Positions 54,138-63,098 of a DNA stretch of 64,000 nucleotides are shown piece by piece (the stretch's first letter is position 1; every line of letters begins with the position of its first letter). Origin of the DNA: Paenibacillus sp. MMS20-IR301 (GTDB taxonomy: Bacteria > Bacillota > Bacilli > Paenibacillales > Paenibacillaceae); contig NZ_CP135275.1 of the NCBI RefSeq assembly GCF_032302195.1, forward strand, positions 5,400,001-5,464,000. Reading direction: 5' to 3'. Position numbers and translations under genes: made by a program. The notes beneath the pieces were generated by a model, which saw only the letters and a list, made by a program, of their open reading frames with translations, had not been told where the DNA came from and made no database searches.

Positions 54138-56093
54138 TTACAGAACTGCCAACACTACCATCCCTACCCCTTTAGCTGCCAAAATACTGCTGTCCAGCCG
54201 CCCTATCTGCTCTCCGCCGAAGAGCACCGTCCATGCCCCCAGCAGCGGCAGTTCAACAACCGCGCCTTGCGGATTGGCATTGTATAGAACATACAAGTGC
54301 TCTGCAGCATCTCCGCCGGCATGGTCCCGGAGAGTGAAGGCCACCGCGCGGGCAGGAGCCTCCTCAAAGATCAGCCTGTCGCGGATCTCCTCAGCGGTTC
54401 TCAGCCGGAAAGCCGGATGTTCCGCCCTCAGTGCTATCAGCCGCTTCATATAATCTACGGAACCAGCCTGCTCCGCACAGCGCTCCCAGTCCAGCCAGTT
54501 GTCTTCGACTGGTGACTTATAGCTGTTCTCAAGTCCGTGCTTGGTGCGCAGGAACTCCTGCCCGGCATGAATGAAAGGAATTCCCTGGCTGGTCAGAAGC
54601 ATCGCCGATGCCAGGTGGTGCATAGCCCGGCGCTGTTCATCTGTTGTCCCTTCAGCCGACAGCAGCAGCTTATCCCATAATGTATGGTTGTCATGGCATT
54701 CTACATAGTTGACACTTTGCTCCGGCTCCTGTGCATACTGTCCCAGGCCCGGACTGTAATAGATTCCTCCGGCAATTCCAACCTTTACATTCCGTTCAAA
54801 GCCGATGCCGCCGCTGATAAAGCCCTTCTGGTCATGCAGAAAGATATTCCCTTTAATGGCATCACGGTACCCGTCATTGAAATGGCCGATGCCCGGCAGC
54901 TCATTGGCATGACTCTGATTCGCCCGGAGATCCTCAGCCAGTGCCGTATCCATCATCCAGCCTTCCCCTATTGTCAGGAGTGAAGGATCAAGCTGATCCA
55001 GACGGCGGCGGATTTCGGTCATCGTACTGATATCCAGCAGGCCCATCAGATCGAAGCGGAAGCCGTCGAGATGATATTCCTCCGCCCAGTAGAGCACCGA
55101 CTCTACAATGAACCGGGACATCATCGCCCGCTGCGAAGCAGTGTCGTTACCGCAGCCGGAGCCGTTAGAGAGACGGCCGTCCTCTTTGTACCGCAGATAA
55201 TATCCGGGAACCAGCTTGGTGAAATTCACCCGGAACCCGTCATAGACATGATTGTATACCACATCCATAATTACACGCAGGCCGCGGTCATGCAGCGCTT
55301 GAATCATGGTTTTCAGCTCAGTGATACGCAGGCCCGGCACGTAAGGGTCTGTAGCATAAGATCCTTCGGGAACATTATAGTTCTTCGGGTCATAGCCCCA
55401 GTTATAGTGCGGCTGATCCAGCCGTGTCTCATCCACGCTCTCCGTAGCATAATCGTATACAGGCAGCAGCTGGACATGAGTTACACCAAGCGCAGCAATA
55501 TGATCCAGCCCGGTCGGAATTCCTCCGGGACCGCGCGTACCGCTCTCGGCAAGCCCCAGATATTGTCCTCTATGAGTAATACCGCTCGCAGGATGCATGG
55601 ACAAATCACGCAAATGAAGCTCATAGATAACCGCATCTACCGGCTCGGCCAACGGCGGTTTGTCCGCTGTCCAGCGTACAGGATCAGTCTTACGTAAATC
55701 CAGAATGGCCCCTCTGTCTCCATTCACACCGACCGCACGGGCATACGGGTCAACGGCTTCATTCCAAAGACTGCCAATCCGTACACGGTACGTATAGAAC
55801 TTTCCGTCCAGATCGCCGGGAACCGTAACTCTCCATGTTCCCCGGACATCGCGGATCATCGGAACCCTCCGGCCCGGTGCTTCCTGCCAGGAAGGATAGA
55901 GCACGAGCTCCGCTTCCTGCGCAGTAGGTGCCCACAGGCAGAAGGCTGAACCGGACGGCGAGTAGCTTAAGCCGAGATCATTGCCGTCATAGCTGAACAG
56001 CTCATCAAAGCTCCGGTCGAATACCGAGATGCCGCTGGTGGCCGCCGGATCACCATAATAGATCGGTTCCTGCATTTCCTTTTGTACAGACAA
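54138..56093 (-). CDS. pulA: Type I pullulanase (GH13)
   Basis: A 651-aa cytoplasmic enzyme that hydrolyses alpha-1,6 branches in pullulan and limit dextrins. An N-terminal CBM48-like domain (about 45-130, FCLWAPTAQEAELVLY) precedes the GH13 barrel. The type I pullulanase signature HYNWGYDPKNYNVPEGSY is present, with D348 as nucleophile (GFRFDLMG), E377 as acid/base (TIGEGW) and the third Asp in ECHDNH. There is no signal peptide. TTG start at 56093 with GGAGG upstream. Size and order resemble B. subtilis AmyX. It is a single-gene unit with no other starch genes beside it. Confidence 0.95.
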   Translation of the reverse strand: MSVQKEMQEPIYYGDPAATSGISVFDRSFDELFSYDGNDLGLSYSPSGSAFCLWAPTAQEAELVLYPSWQEAPGRRVPMIRDVRGTWRVTVPGDLDGKFYTYRVRIGSLWNEAVDPYARAVGVNGDRGAILDLRKTDPVRWTADKPPLAEPVDAVIYELHLRDLSMHPASGITHRGQYLGLAESGTRGPGGIPTGLDHIAALGVTHVQLLPVYDYATESVDETRLDQPHYNWGYDPKNYNVPEGSYATDPYVPGLRITELKTMIQALHDRGLRVIMDVVYNHVYDGFRVNFTKLVPGYYLRYKEDGRLSNGSGCGNDTASQRAMMSRFIVESVLYWAEEYHLDGFRFDLMGLLDISTMTEIRRRLDQLDPSLLTIGEGWMMDTALAEDLRANQSHANELPGIGHFNDGYRDAIKGNIFLHDQKGFISGGIGFERNVKVGIAGGIYYSPGLGQYAQEPEQSVNYVECHDNHTLWDKLLLSAEGTTDEQRRAMHHLASAMLLTSQGIPFIHAGQEFLRTKHGLENSYKSPVEDNWLDWERCAEQAGSVDYMKRLIALRAEHPAFRLRTAEEIRDRLIFEEAPARAVAFTLRDHAGGDAAEHLYVLYNANPQGAVVELPLLGAWTVLFGGEQIGRLDSSILAAKGVGMVVLAVL

Positions 56094-56295
56094 GGCAACC
56101 CGCCTCCTTTATACCCTTTAGTTAAATATACGGCTGTATGCACAGGGAGTTACATCAAATTCATACAGCTTGTAAGTGAATTCTATCTTGGCTGCCGCCT
56201 TAAGTGCAAACGTTTGAATTCTTCAGTGCGGCCAGAGCAAAGCTTCTGTGAAGGCCTGAGAGCTTCCAAATACTCCCCGTTCAGCCGCCCGAAAG

Positions 56296-56928
56296 TCACC
56301 TGGTTCCCGGCTCCGGCAGCTGTGCAATATGAACAGCCACCATCGTCAGAATAGGCTGATTCGGTGCATAGGGAATTCTCCGTTCCCTGCCCGGTGTATA
56401 TCCGCGGCCTTTATGGCGGATTCCGTTGTCGTGGACGATCAGCATGAGTGTTCCGTCACGATTATCCTCATAACCGATGCCCAGTACCCAATGATAATCA
56501 AACACATATTTCCCCCGCCAGCGGAAGCTGAACCATTTATCAAATTTGAGCGCTACGGGGCGCCCCGCATCAATCTCCGACCGGTAACGCCCGGCATCAT
56601 TAAATGAGGATACCGCAAGCAGCCCGGACTTGTCTGCTCCGCGCGGGGCAGCCTCGCGGATGTAGGCCCGCAGGCCCCGGATGAAGCCGCCGACACTCAT
56701 CCCCCAGGGCGTCCCCCCATGATGGGTATATATGTAGTTAATATGCGCCGCCTTGGAATCAAAGTGACTGTTCCCCCGGATAAACAGCCTTCCCTTCCGC
56801 GTATGCCAATATTCCATTAATGCCGCCATTGTCGCCGGACCGCAGGCAGAAGAGGAAGCCTCTACCCCTGCCTCCCACTGTGTATAAGGCTCCGCCTTCA
56901 GCACCCGGCTGAACCGGTCCCGGCTCAC
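56296..56928 (-). CDS. C39-like papain-fold peptidase, coupled to the histidine kinase gene
   Basis: A 210-aa protein. The likely catalytic Cys is in SSSACGPATMAALMEYW, the His in YHWVLGIGYED and an Asp/Asn in VHDNGIRH, as in the Peptidase_C39_2 family. No signal peptide is visible, so the substrate may be cytosolic. GTG at 56928 overlaps the stop of the histidine kinase by 4 bp (GTGA) and has GGCGGAGAG upstream; a GTG at 56949 is also in frame. Coupling suggests a shared pathway with the kinase, but the substrate is unknown. Confidence 0.7.
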   Translation of the reverse strand: MSRDRFSRVLKAEPYTQWEAGVEASSSACGPATMAALMEYWHTRKGRLFIRGNSHFDSKAAHINYIYTHHGGTPWGMSVGGFIRGLRAYIREAAPRGADKSGLLAVSSFNDAGRYRSEIDAGRPVALKFDKWFSFRWRGKYVFDYHWVLGIGYEDNRDGTLMLIVHDNGIRHKGRGYTPGRERRIPYAPNQPILTMVAVHIAQLPEPGTR

Positions 56929-59900
56929 GAGGATACTCTCCGCCGGCACAGGCGCAGCACCTGTCCAATCTCTCCAGGCTGTCCCTGATCTGCCGGACGG
57001 TCCGGCAACGGCCGGACCCCGGCGGAAGCAGCCGGTTCCTCCCGGCTGCCCTCAGGGTCCGTGTCGATATCGATGGGCAGGGTGAAATAGAACTCCGAGC
57101 CTTCCCCTTCCACACTCTCTACGGCAATGGCTCCGCCCATCAGCTCTACCAGCCGTTTGCAGATTGCAAGACCAAGGCCGGTACCGCCATAAAGACGGTT
57201 AATGGACGGATGCAGCTGGGAGAAGGACTGGAACAGCAGCGGCTGCTTCTCCGGCGGGATGCCGATCCCCGTATCCTTGACGCTGAATTTCAGCGTCAGC
57301 TTCCTGCGGTCCCGGCAATATTCCGTATCCAGTGAGATGATGACCTGCCCGGCCGCGGTGAATTTGACCGCGTTGCTGACAAGATTGACCAGCACCTGCC
57401 GCAGACGGGCGGCATCCCCCATAATCTGCTCAGGCACATCCGCAGCCCTCTCACAGGACAGCCCGATATTTTTCTCCCAGGCTTTGGGCCTGAACAGCTC
57501 CGTCACACTTTCCAGCAGCTCCCCGAGGCTGACAGGCTCGTTCATCAGGGTCATTTTTCCGGCTTCAATCTTACTGAAATCCAGAATTTCATTCAGAATA
57601 TATAACAGCGCGGTACTGCTGTCCTTGATAATCTCGGCATATCCCCGCTGCTCCTCATCCAGCTCTGTCTCAGCCAGCAGATCGGTCATGCCCATGATTC
57701 CGTTCATCGGCGTCCGCAGCTCGTGGCTCATAATGGCAAGAAACTCTGATTTGGCCTGATCTGCCTTCTCAGCCAGCTCCTTCGCCCGGATAATCTCCTT
57801 CTCATCTGTAATATCACGAAAAACAACGACTGCCCCCTTGCGCTCGCCCTTATCCAGTAACGGGGTTACCTGGTACTCCGCCAGGAAGCTGGAACCGTCC
57901 TTGCGCCACAACACAGCATCCTTGTTCCGCTGGGATCTCCCGGCCCGGACGGCCTGCATCAGCGGTGATTCTCCCGGACGGTAATGGATGCCGTCAAGCG
58001 CGGTCTGCTGCAGATGGTCCAGATAAGGATGGCCGGAGATTTCATCATATTGGAAGCCCAGCATCTGTGCACCGGCCGGATTAATGAAGGTCACCCTGCC
58101 CTCGATATCGAGGCCGAAGATACCTTCGGAGACTGCATTCAAAATCAGCGTGTAATCATTGCTCAGCTTCTCTATCTGCTCGGTATGCCGCCTATATTCC
58201 GTAATATCACGGGAGATTCCGTATACCCCTACCACCCGCTTGTCCACTATGATAGGAATATTAGTGGTGTTCACCTCCACCGGATGACCGTCTTTATGAA
58301 TCAGCGTCAGATCATAGCTCTGCGGCTTACCTTGACTGGCCAGGCTAAAATGATGGAGCGTCTTCGCAGCATCCTTCTCTGCGACCAGCGGTCCGTAATG
58401 GTGGCCCAGCAGCTCTTCCAGTGAATACCCGCTCAGCTTCTCCAGGTTCGCATTGGCCGTCAGATAATCACCCTGCAAGCTCATGGAATAAACGGCTGAA
58501 GGGTTGTATTCAAATAACGATTTGTAGCGCTGCTCACTCTCCTGCAGCTTCGATTCGAACTCTTTGCGCTCGGTGATGTTCCGGCCGACCGCTATAATCT
58601 CAACCACCCGGCCCTGCTCGTCAAAAATATAACGGCTGTTCGTTTCAAACCAGATGTAGTGCCCATTCTTGTGGCGGTAGCGGTAGGCGACCGGCGGAAT
58701 AAACCCGGAGAGCTCGCTTTCTTCCATGACTTGCCTCATCATCTTCAGATCATCAGGATGCAGATAGTGGTAGGCGCTGGTACCGATCATCTCCTCCGGC
58801 GCATACCCGAGCAGAGAGCGGCTGGCCGGTGAGCAGTACAGGAAGAGGCTGTCTTTAACGGCATGACGGGATATCAGATCGAGTGAATTCTCCGACATCA
58901 GCCTGAAGTTGCGCTCACTGTCCCGCAGCAGCTGTTCCATTTTCATCCGCTCAGTGGTATCCTGCATCATCCCGATCAGCTGCACCGGCCGGCCTTCGGG
59001 TCCGAAGTTTACATCCCACTGGATATGCACTGCGACGATATCCCCTTGCGGCAAGATCAGCCGGTAAGCAGTATCGCCGGACTCGCCTTTGCCTACGGCA
59101 CGTTTCACAGCAGCCTGCAGCAGCGGCAGATCCTCAGGGTGGACAAGCGACAGGAATGCATCATATTCCACATTATTTGCCCCGACGGCATTTTGCAGGA
59201 TGCGCCGCAGCTCTTCCGAGAAGGCCAGCTTGCCTTTAATTAAATCCCAGCTCCATGAGCCTATCTTAGCCACCCGCTGTGCTGAAGCCAGTGCTTCCTC
59301 ATTCAGCTTGCGCCCGGTTACATTACGCCCGATGCCCATAATCCGGGTAATGTCACCGTCTTCGTCACGAATCTCATGGAAAGACATCTCAAACCAGAGA
59401 TAATGCCCTTCCTTGTGGCGCAGCCGCCGGCTGTACGCAATCTTCCTGAGCAGGCCGCTTGAGCTGCTGATTCCTTCAATATCACCCGGATGGTAGAAAT
59501 CCGCCCGGTTTCTTCCGATCATCTCCTCAGGAAGATAACCGATAAGCGGCAGCGAGGAGGGGGAAATAAAGCTGAGTGTCCCGTCCGGCTGGGAGAAGGA
59601 GATCATGCTCTGGTCATCTTTTATAAATAAATTGTACAAATCACGGCTGTCTACAGTCAGCTGGTCCGCAATTTTGCGGTCAGTAACATCCTGTGCATAT
59701 ACAATAATAATAGAATTCTCTTGCCCTGCTTCAGCCGGAACAAAGGTAAGGGACAGCCAGAACGGATATCCGCCGCTGCCTGCAAACCGCTGCTCCTTCA
59801 GAAGCGGCTGCCCCTTCAAGAGTAAGAGCTCCTCCATGATTGTGTGTAAAGTAAGGCCATTGTGTTCGTCCTGGCTGGTACGGCCTGCCCCGAATAAGGC

Positions 59901-60059
59901 GCCTGCAAGAAATTCAGCTTCGCTGCAGCTAAGCAGATTGCAAAAAGCAGGGTTAACCTTAACCCAGTTGTTCCCTTCAGGCGAAAGCACGGCTATCCCC
60001 GCCGGAGACATCAGGAATGCCTGATCCAGAATACTGTCATTCTTTGCCAAGTTCCCCAT
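56925..60059 (-). CDS. Soluble hybrid-length sensor histidine kinase with about six PAS domains
   Basis: A 1044-aa protein without a membrane helix or signal peptide. About six PAS/PAC units occupy residues 10-750, among them FISPSSLPLIGYLPEEMIGR, CSPASRSLLGYAPEEMIGT and FINPAGAQMLGFQYDEISGH. Then HisKA with phospho-accepting H779 (SHELRTPMNGIMGM) and an ATPase domain with NLVSNAVKF, DTGIGIP and GGTGLGLAICKRLVEL. No receiver domain is attached and no response regulator gene is in the window. It resembles Bacillus sporulation-type kinases in being a soluble multi-PAS kinase, but the target is not known. ATG at 60059 follows AAGGAGG. Confidence 0.92.
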   Translation of the reverse strand: MGNLAKNDSILDQAFLMSPAGIAVLSPEGNNWVKVNPAFCNLLSCSEAEFLAGALFGAGRTSQDEHNGLTLHTIMEELLLLKGQPLLKEQRFAGSGGYPFWLSLTFVPAEAGQENSIIIVYAQDVTDRKIADQLTVDSRDLYNLFIKDDQSMISFSQPDGTLSFISPSSLPLIGYLPEEMIGRNRADFYHPGDIEGISSSSGLLRKIAYSRRLRHKEGHYLWFEMSFHEIRDEDGDITRIMGIGRNVTGRKLNEEALASAQRVAKIGSWSWDLIKGKLAFSEELRRILQNAVGANNVEYDAFLSLVHPEDLPLLQAAVKRAVGKGESGDTAYRLILPQGDIVAVHIQWDVNFGPEGRPVQLIGMMQDTTERMKMEQLLRDSERNFRLMSENSLDLISRHAVKDSLFLYCSPASRSLLGYAPEEMIGTSAYHYLHPDDLKMMRQVMEESELSGFIPPVAYRYRHKNGHYIWFETNSRYIFDEQGRVVEIIAVGRNITERKEFESKLQESEQRYKSLFEYNPSAVYSMSLQGDYLTANANLEKLSGYSLEELLGHHYGPLVAEKDAAKTLHHFSLASQGKPQSYDLTLIHKDGHPVEVNTTNIPIIVDKRVVGVYGISRDITEYRRHTEQIEKLSNDYTLILNAVSEGIFGLDIEGRVTFINPAGAQMLGFQYDEISGHPYLDHLQQTALDGIHYRPGESPLMQAVRAGRSQRNKDAVLWRKDGSSFLAEYQVTPLLDKGERKGAVVVFRDITDEKEIIRAKELAEKADQAKSEFLAIMSHELRTPMNGIMGMTDLLAETELDEEQRGYAEIIKDSSTALLYILNEILDFSKIEAGKMTLMNEPVSLGELLESVTELFRPKAWEKNIGLSCERAADVPEQIMGDAARLRQVLVNLVSNAVKFTAAGQVIISLDTEYCRDRRKLTLKFSVKDTGIGIPPEKQPLLFQSFSQLHPSINRLYGGTGLGLAICKRLVELMGGAIAVESVEGEGSEFYFTLPIDIDTDPEGSREEPAASAGVRPLPDRPADQGQPGEIGQVLRLCRRRVSS

Positions 60060-60207
60060 AACATAAGGCCTCCTTCATCTCGAGCCGGCAATTCTGCGGA
60101 CTCTCTGTTGTCATTTCCTGTCCTTCTATCCTCACAGTATACGATAAGATGAACAAGGAATGAAACGCAGAGGCCGATTTAGGGTAATAAAAATTAAATT
60201 GCAAATA
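60060..60207. other. Spacer upstream of the attenuator unit
   Basis: No gene seen. This AT-rich stretch holds the leader of the histidine kinase gene on minus. Confidence 0.35.
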
Positions 60208-60236
60208 TTGACGGATTTAGCAGCACGCCCTATATT
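60208..60236 (+). promoter_or_regulatory. Sigma-A promoter ahead of the secreted coiled-coil gene
   Basis: -35 TTGACG (60208-60213), a 17-bp spacer and -10 TATATT (60231-60236). Transcription would start near 60243. Confidence 0.75.
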
Positions 60237-60262
60237 AAAAAGTAATTATATATCCGTGACTC

Positions 60263-60321
60263 ATTACGCTGGAAGCACCCGTAATAGAGGCCTGTTGGCC
60301 TTTATGCGGGTGTTTTTTTTT
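60263..60321 (+). promoter_or_regulatory. Attenuator-like leader: terminator with an overlapping alternative hairpin
   Basis: The terminator stem is CACCCG (60276-60281) with CGGGTG (60307-60312), plus an inner 9-bp stem around AGGCC-TGTT-GGCCT, followed by T at 60313-60321. An upstream segment ATTACG (60263-60268) can instead pair with CGTAAT (60280-60285), which would break the lower stem. No plus-strand gene lies upstream, so the hairpin controls either the next gene or a ~80-nt RNA. Confidence 0.6.
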
Positions 60322-60360
60322 GTGTGATCAGGGTTTATGGAAACAAGAGGAGGAATTGAA

Positions 60361-61179
60361 ATGAAGAACCTGTACAAGCCCGGTATCCTGCTGTTATCGC
60401 TGCTGATTGCCCTGGCCGTACCAGCCGCTTCTGCAGCTGCAGCTGCAACGGTATTTACTTCTTCAATCCAGACATCTTTCGATCTGACGGCAGCTACAGC
60501 AGACAGTACGGCCAGAGCACGGCTAAAGAGCCAGTACACCGAATTAACCGCGCTGTCTGCCGAATACGACAGCCGGGAAGTACAGATCAGAAAGCTTCAT
60601 GACGATAACACCCTGAATCTCACGGCTGTCCGCGAGGCAATCAAGAATATCGATCAGGACTCTATAAACCGGCTGACTGCCTCCGTCACCAGTACTAAGG
60701 AGCGTTATCAGCCGCTATTCGACCAGTACAGTGCACTGAACAAACGGATTTCCCTGCTCAAAGGCCTGAAGGACAAGACGCTGAACTCCGTGCTGAAGCT
60801 CCAGTCGGAGGCCATGAAGCTGATGGTACAGGCCGCCCGCCAGGAGATACGTGACAAGGAAGCACTGCTTAAGTCCGCCAAGGAAACCCGTGCCCGAAGA
60901 ATCGCCTCTGCACGTAAGACGCTGGCCGGTATTGAAAGCCCGCAAATCTCTATCAAGTCTCAGAAAAGCGCAGCTTCTGCACTGAACAAACGGCTCAGCG
61001 CAGATTGGAGCGATTTCAAAGCAGCCATCCGCAAGCAGAATCCCGTTCCTGCCGGACAGTCCTTGTCTGCAATGAACGCCACTTACCGGCAAATTGCAGC
61101 CAGCAAGCAGAAGATTATCGAATATGAGCAGAGAATTGCCGGAATCATCGCGGCCACCCGTAAAGAGATCGGCAGCTGA
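60361..61179 (+). CDS. Secreted coiled-coil protein of unknown function
   Basis: A 272-aa protein with a signal peptide (MKNLYKPGILLLSLLIALAV through an Ala-rich cleavage region near residue 28). The rest is helical and basic, with long heptad-like segments (RLKSQYTELTALSAEYDSRE, ARQEIRDKEALLKSAKETRA). I do not recognise a family. ATG at 60361 follows GAGGAGG; an in-frame ATG at 60337 lies next to the terminator and lacks a site. It lies behind a promoter and attenuator-like hairpin and upstream of a glycosyltransferase gene 84 bp away. Confidence 0.8.
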   Translation: MKNLYKPGILLLSLLIALAVPAASAAAAATVFTSSIQTSFDLTAATADSTARARLKSQYTELTALSAEYDSREVQIRKLHDDNTLNLTAVREAIKNIDQDSINRLTASVTSTKERYQPLFDQYSALNKRISLLKGLKDKTLNSVLKLQSEAMKLMVQAARQEIRDKEALLKSAKETRARRIASARKTLAGIESPQISIKSQKSAASALNKRLSADWSDFKAAIRKQNPVPAGQSLSAMNATYRQIAASKQKIIEYEQRIAGIIAATRKEIGS

Positions 61180-61263
61180 AGCTCTGCCGGTCCTGTATCT
61201 TCTGCATACCTGAGCGCATATGGTAAAAGGACACCTGCATTTTGCAGCGGGAGGAGGCTGTCT

Positions 61264-62367
61264 ATGCGCATCTGCATCATTGCCCCGGAGCAGTTCCCGG
61301 TTCCCGGGGACGGTTCTGTGGAAATCTGCATCTGGAATATCGCCCGCCGGCTGGCCCGGAGGCACCAGGTTACCATAATAAGCCGGAGTACATCCGGACT
61401 TCCTGCTACGGACGAAGCGGAGCAAGTCAGAATCATCCGGCTGCCGTCCGGAACGCCGCTGCGGTACCGCGACTCCGTTCTAAGCTACCTTGGAGCGGCA
61501 GAGCCGTTTGATATTATCCAGGTCGATAACCGGCCGCTGCTGCTGGCCGCTGTCAAGCGGCAGCACCCGGCAACCCCTGTGCTGCTATTCCTTCATTCCC
61601 TGACTTTTGTGCCGCCGGGGTCCAGGATTGCCGCCAGCCTTGCCCTGGCAGATGCGGTTGCGGCCAATAGCCGCTCCCTGCAGCAGCGGCTGGCACGGCG
61701 GTTCCCCGGACTCCACAGCAGGCTCCGCGTCGTGCCGCTGGGCGCGGACCTGTCGCGCTTCGTCCCGGTGCAGCCGCAGGAGAAAGCCCGCCTGCGCGCG
61801 AAGTACGGCCTTGCTCCAGACTTCACGGTCCTCTTCGTGGGCCGGGTCATTCCGCGCAAGGGTGTACCCGTGCTCATCCGGGCGATGCACCGGCTGAACC
61901 GGCAAATGCCCGCCCGGCTGCTGATTGCGGGCGGGGGGAAGCCGCCTTATATACGGCGGCTGAAATTGCTCGCCCGCCGGCTGGGCGTGCGCGTATCCTT
62001 CCTCGGCAGTATTCCGCACGAGGATATTCACAGCCTGTACCAGAGTGCCGACTGCTTCATTTGTCCCTCCCAGCGGCATGAATCCTTCGGCCTCGTGAAC
62101 GTCGAGGCCATGGCGACCGGACTGCCCGTCATCGCCTCCAGCAACGGCGGCATCCGGGAGATTATCACCTCCGGCCAGAACGGCTACCTGGTGAAGCAGT
62201 ACCGCAGCCCGGTTCCGTTCGCGAGACGTATGCTGCAGATCGGCCGCAGCCCCTCACTTGCAGCCAGGATCGGCCTGCAGGGCCGGACTGATGCGCTGCA
62301 GATGTTCGAATGGCAGCATACGGCAGAGCTGCTGGAGAACCTTTATCTGAAGCTGGCACCGCAATGA
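61264..62367 (+). CDS. Glycosyltransferase family 4, CotSA-like
   Basis: A 367-aa GT-B glycosyltransferase. The N-terminal domain begins MRICIIAPEQFPVPGDGSVE. The C-terminal nucleotide-sugar site contains VLFVGRVIPRKGVPVLIRAM, FLGSIPHEDIHSLYQSADCF, SQRHESFGLVNVEAMATGLP (the EX7E motif) and SSNGGIREI. The start resembles the spore coat protein CotSA of B. subtilis, so a spore-surface role is possible, but acceptor and donor are unknown. ATG at 61264 follows GGGAGGAGG. Confidence 0.88.
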   Translation: MRICIIAPEQFPVPGDGSVEICIWNIARRLARRHQVTIISRSTSGLPATDEAEQVRIIRLPSGTPLRYRDSVLSYLGAAEPFDIIQVDNRPLLLAAVKRQHPATPVLLFLHSLTFVPPGSRIAASLALADAVAANSRSLQQRLARRFPGLHSRLRVVPLGADLSRFVPVQPQEKARLRAKYGLAPDFTVLFVGRVIPRKGVPVLIRAMHRLNRQMPARLLIAGGGKPPYIRRLKLLARRLGVRVSFLGSIPHEDIHSLYQSADCFICPSQRHESFGLVNVEAMATGLPVIASSNGGIREIITSGQNGYLVKQYRSPVPFARRMLQIGRSPSLAARIGLQGRTDALQMFEWQHTAELLENLYLKLAPQ

Positions 62368-62413
62368 ACGGAGGAGACCCGGAGCCGCTGCCGCTCCTCC
62401 GGCCCTCAGCTGC

Positions 62414-62438
62414 CCTGCAACGATTAAGTAGTTGCGAC
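62414..62438. repeat. Direct repeat, copy 1, containing a palindrome
   Basis: cctgcaacgattaagtag then ttgcgac; copy 2 at 62447-62471 differs at one base, with a 33-bp period. Each has inverted ends gcaac and gttgc. Confidence 0.7.
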
Positions 62439-62446
62439 GCAGCTTT

Positions 62447-62471
62447 CCTGCAACGAATAAGTAGTTGCGAC
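62447..62471. repeat. Direct repeat, copy 2, containing a palindrome
   Basis: cctgcaacgaataagtag then ttgcgac. A more diverged trace (cgctgcagcgaataatatac) follows near 62512. The 268-bp spacer between the glycosyltransferase and PII genes has no gene. Confidence 0.7.
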
Positions 62472-62635
62472 AAAGTGTAGTATGAATTTTGTGACTCATC
62501 TCGCAGGAACCCGCTGCAGCGAATAATATACTTAAATTGTAAGCGTTGCCATCAAATAATCGCACAGCACTTTACATCACCAGGACATTGGCAACCCCTA
62601 CAACACATTATCCGCTGTAGAAAGGGTGCATCATT

Positions 62636-62962
62636 ATGTTAATGATCAAAGCCATCGTAAGACCTGAGAAAGCAGACGAAGTCATGTCCGAGCTGCTGCT
62701 TGCCGGCTTCCCCTCCATCAGCAAGATGGATCTGCTCGGCCGCGGCAAACAAAAAGGGATTCAGGTCGGAACCAATCATTATAATCAAATCTCCAAGAAG
62801 CTGCTGATGATAGTAGTCCAGGACGACGAGAAGGAGGATGTCATCAGCATTATTATGCGCACGGCCAGAACAGGCGAACATGGCTCATTCGGTGACGGTA
62901 AAATTTTCATCCTGCCTGTACAAGAGGCCTACACAATCAGCAACGGCAAAAACCAGCTGTAG
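62636..62962 (+). CDS. PII family nitrogen-regulatory protein of NifI1 type
   Basis: A 108-aa PII-fold protein. MLMIKAIVRPEKADEVMSEL and ARTGEHGSFGDGKIFILPVQ are family blocks. The loop GRGKQKGIQVGTNHYNQ matches NifI1 rather than GlnB: it lacks the uridylylated tyrosine context of enterobacterial PII. NifI proteins inhibit nitrogenase by binding it in response to 2-oxoglutarate and ATP/ADP in archaea and clostridia. No nif gene is within the window, so the target here is unknown. ATG at 62636 follows AAAGGGTG. A GlnR box was looked for upstream and not found. Confidence 0.85.
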   Translation: MLMIKAIVRPEKADEVMSELLLAGFPSISKMDLLGRGKQKGIQVGTNHYNQISKKLLMIVVQDDEKEDVISIIMRTARTGEHGSFGDGKIFILPVQEAYTISNGKNQL

Positions 62963-62999
62963 GCAGCCCTTCCTTCTGCCTGTCCATATCCAAGAAAGA

Positions 63000-63058
63000 A
63001 GCAGCAAGGCATTCCCCAGCCGCCGGTCTTCACGGGCCCCTGGGTTCGCCTTGCTGCT
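63000..63058. terminator. Bidirectional terminator after the PII gene
   Basis: An 11-bp perfect stem (agcagcaaggc 63000-63010, gccttgctgct 63048-63058) with an inner CCCAG/CTGGG hairpin in the loop, between convergent genes. Confidence 0.75.
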
Positions 63059-63098
63059 ATATTTGTTCTCCCTGTTCTCAGGCGGGAGACTATGAATA

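Noticed and set aside
62540..62635. GlnR operator upstream of the PII gene
   Set aside because: The closest match to TGTNAN7TNACA has a wrong second half, so it was not called.
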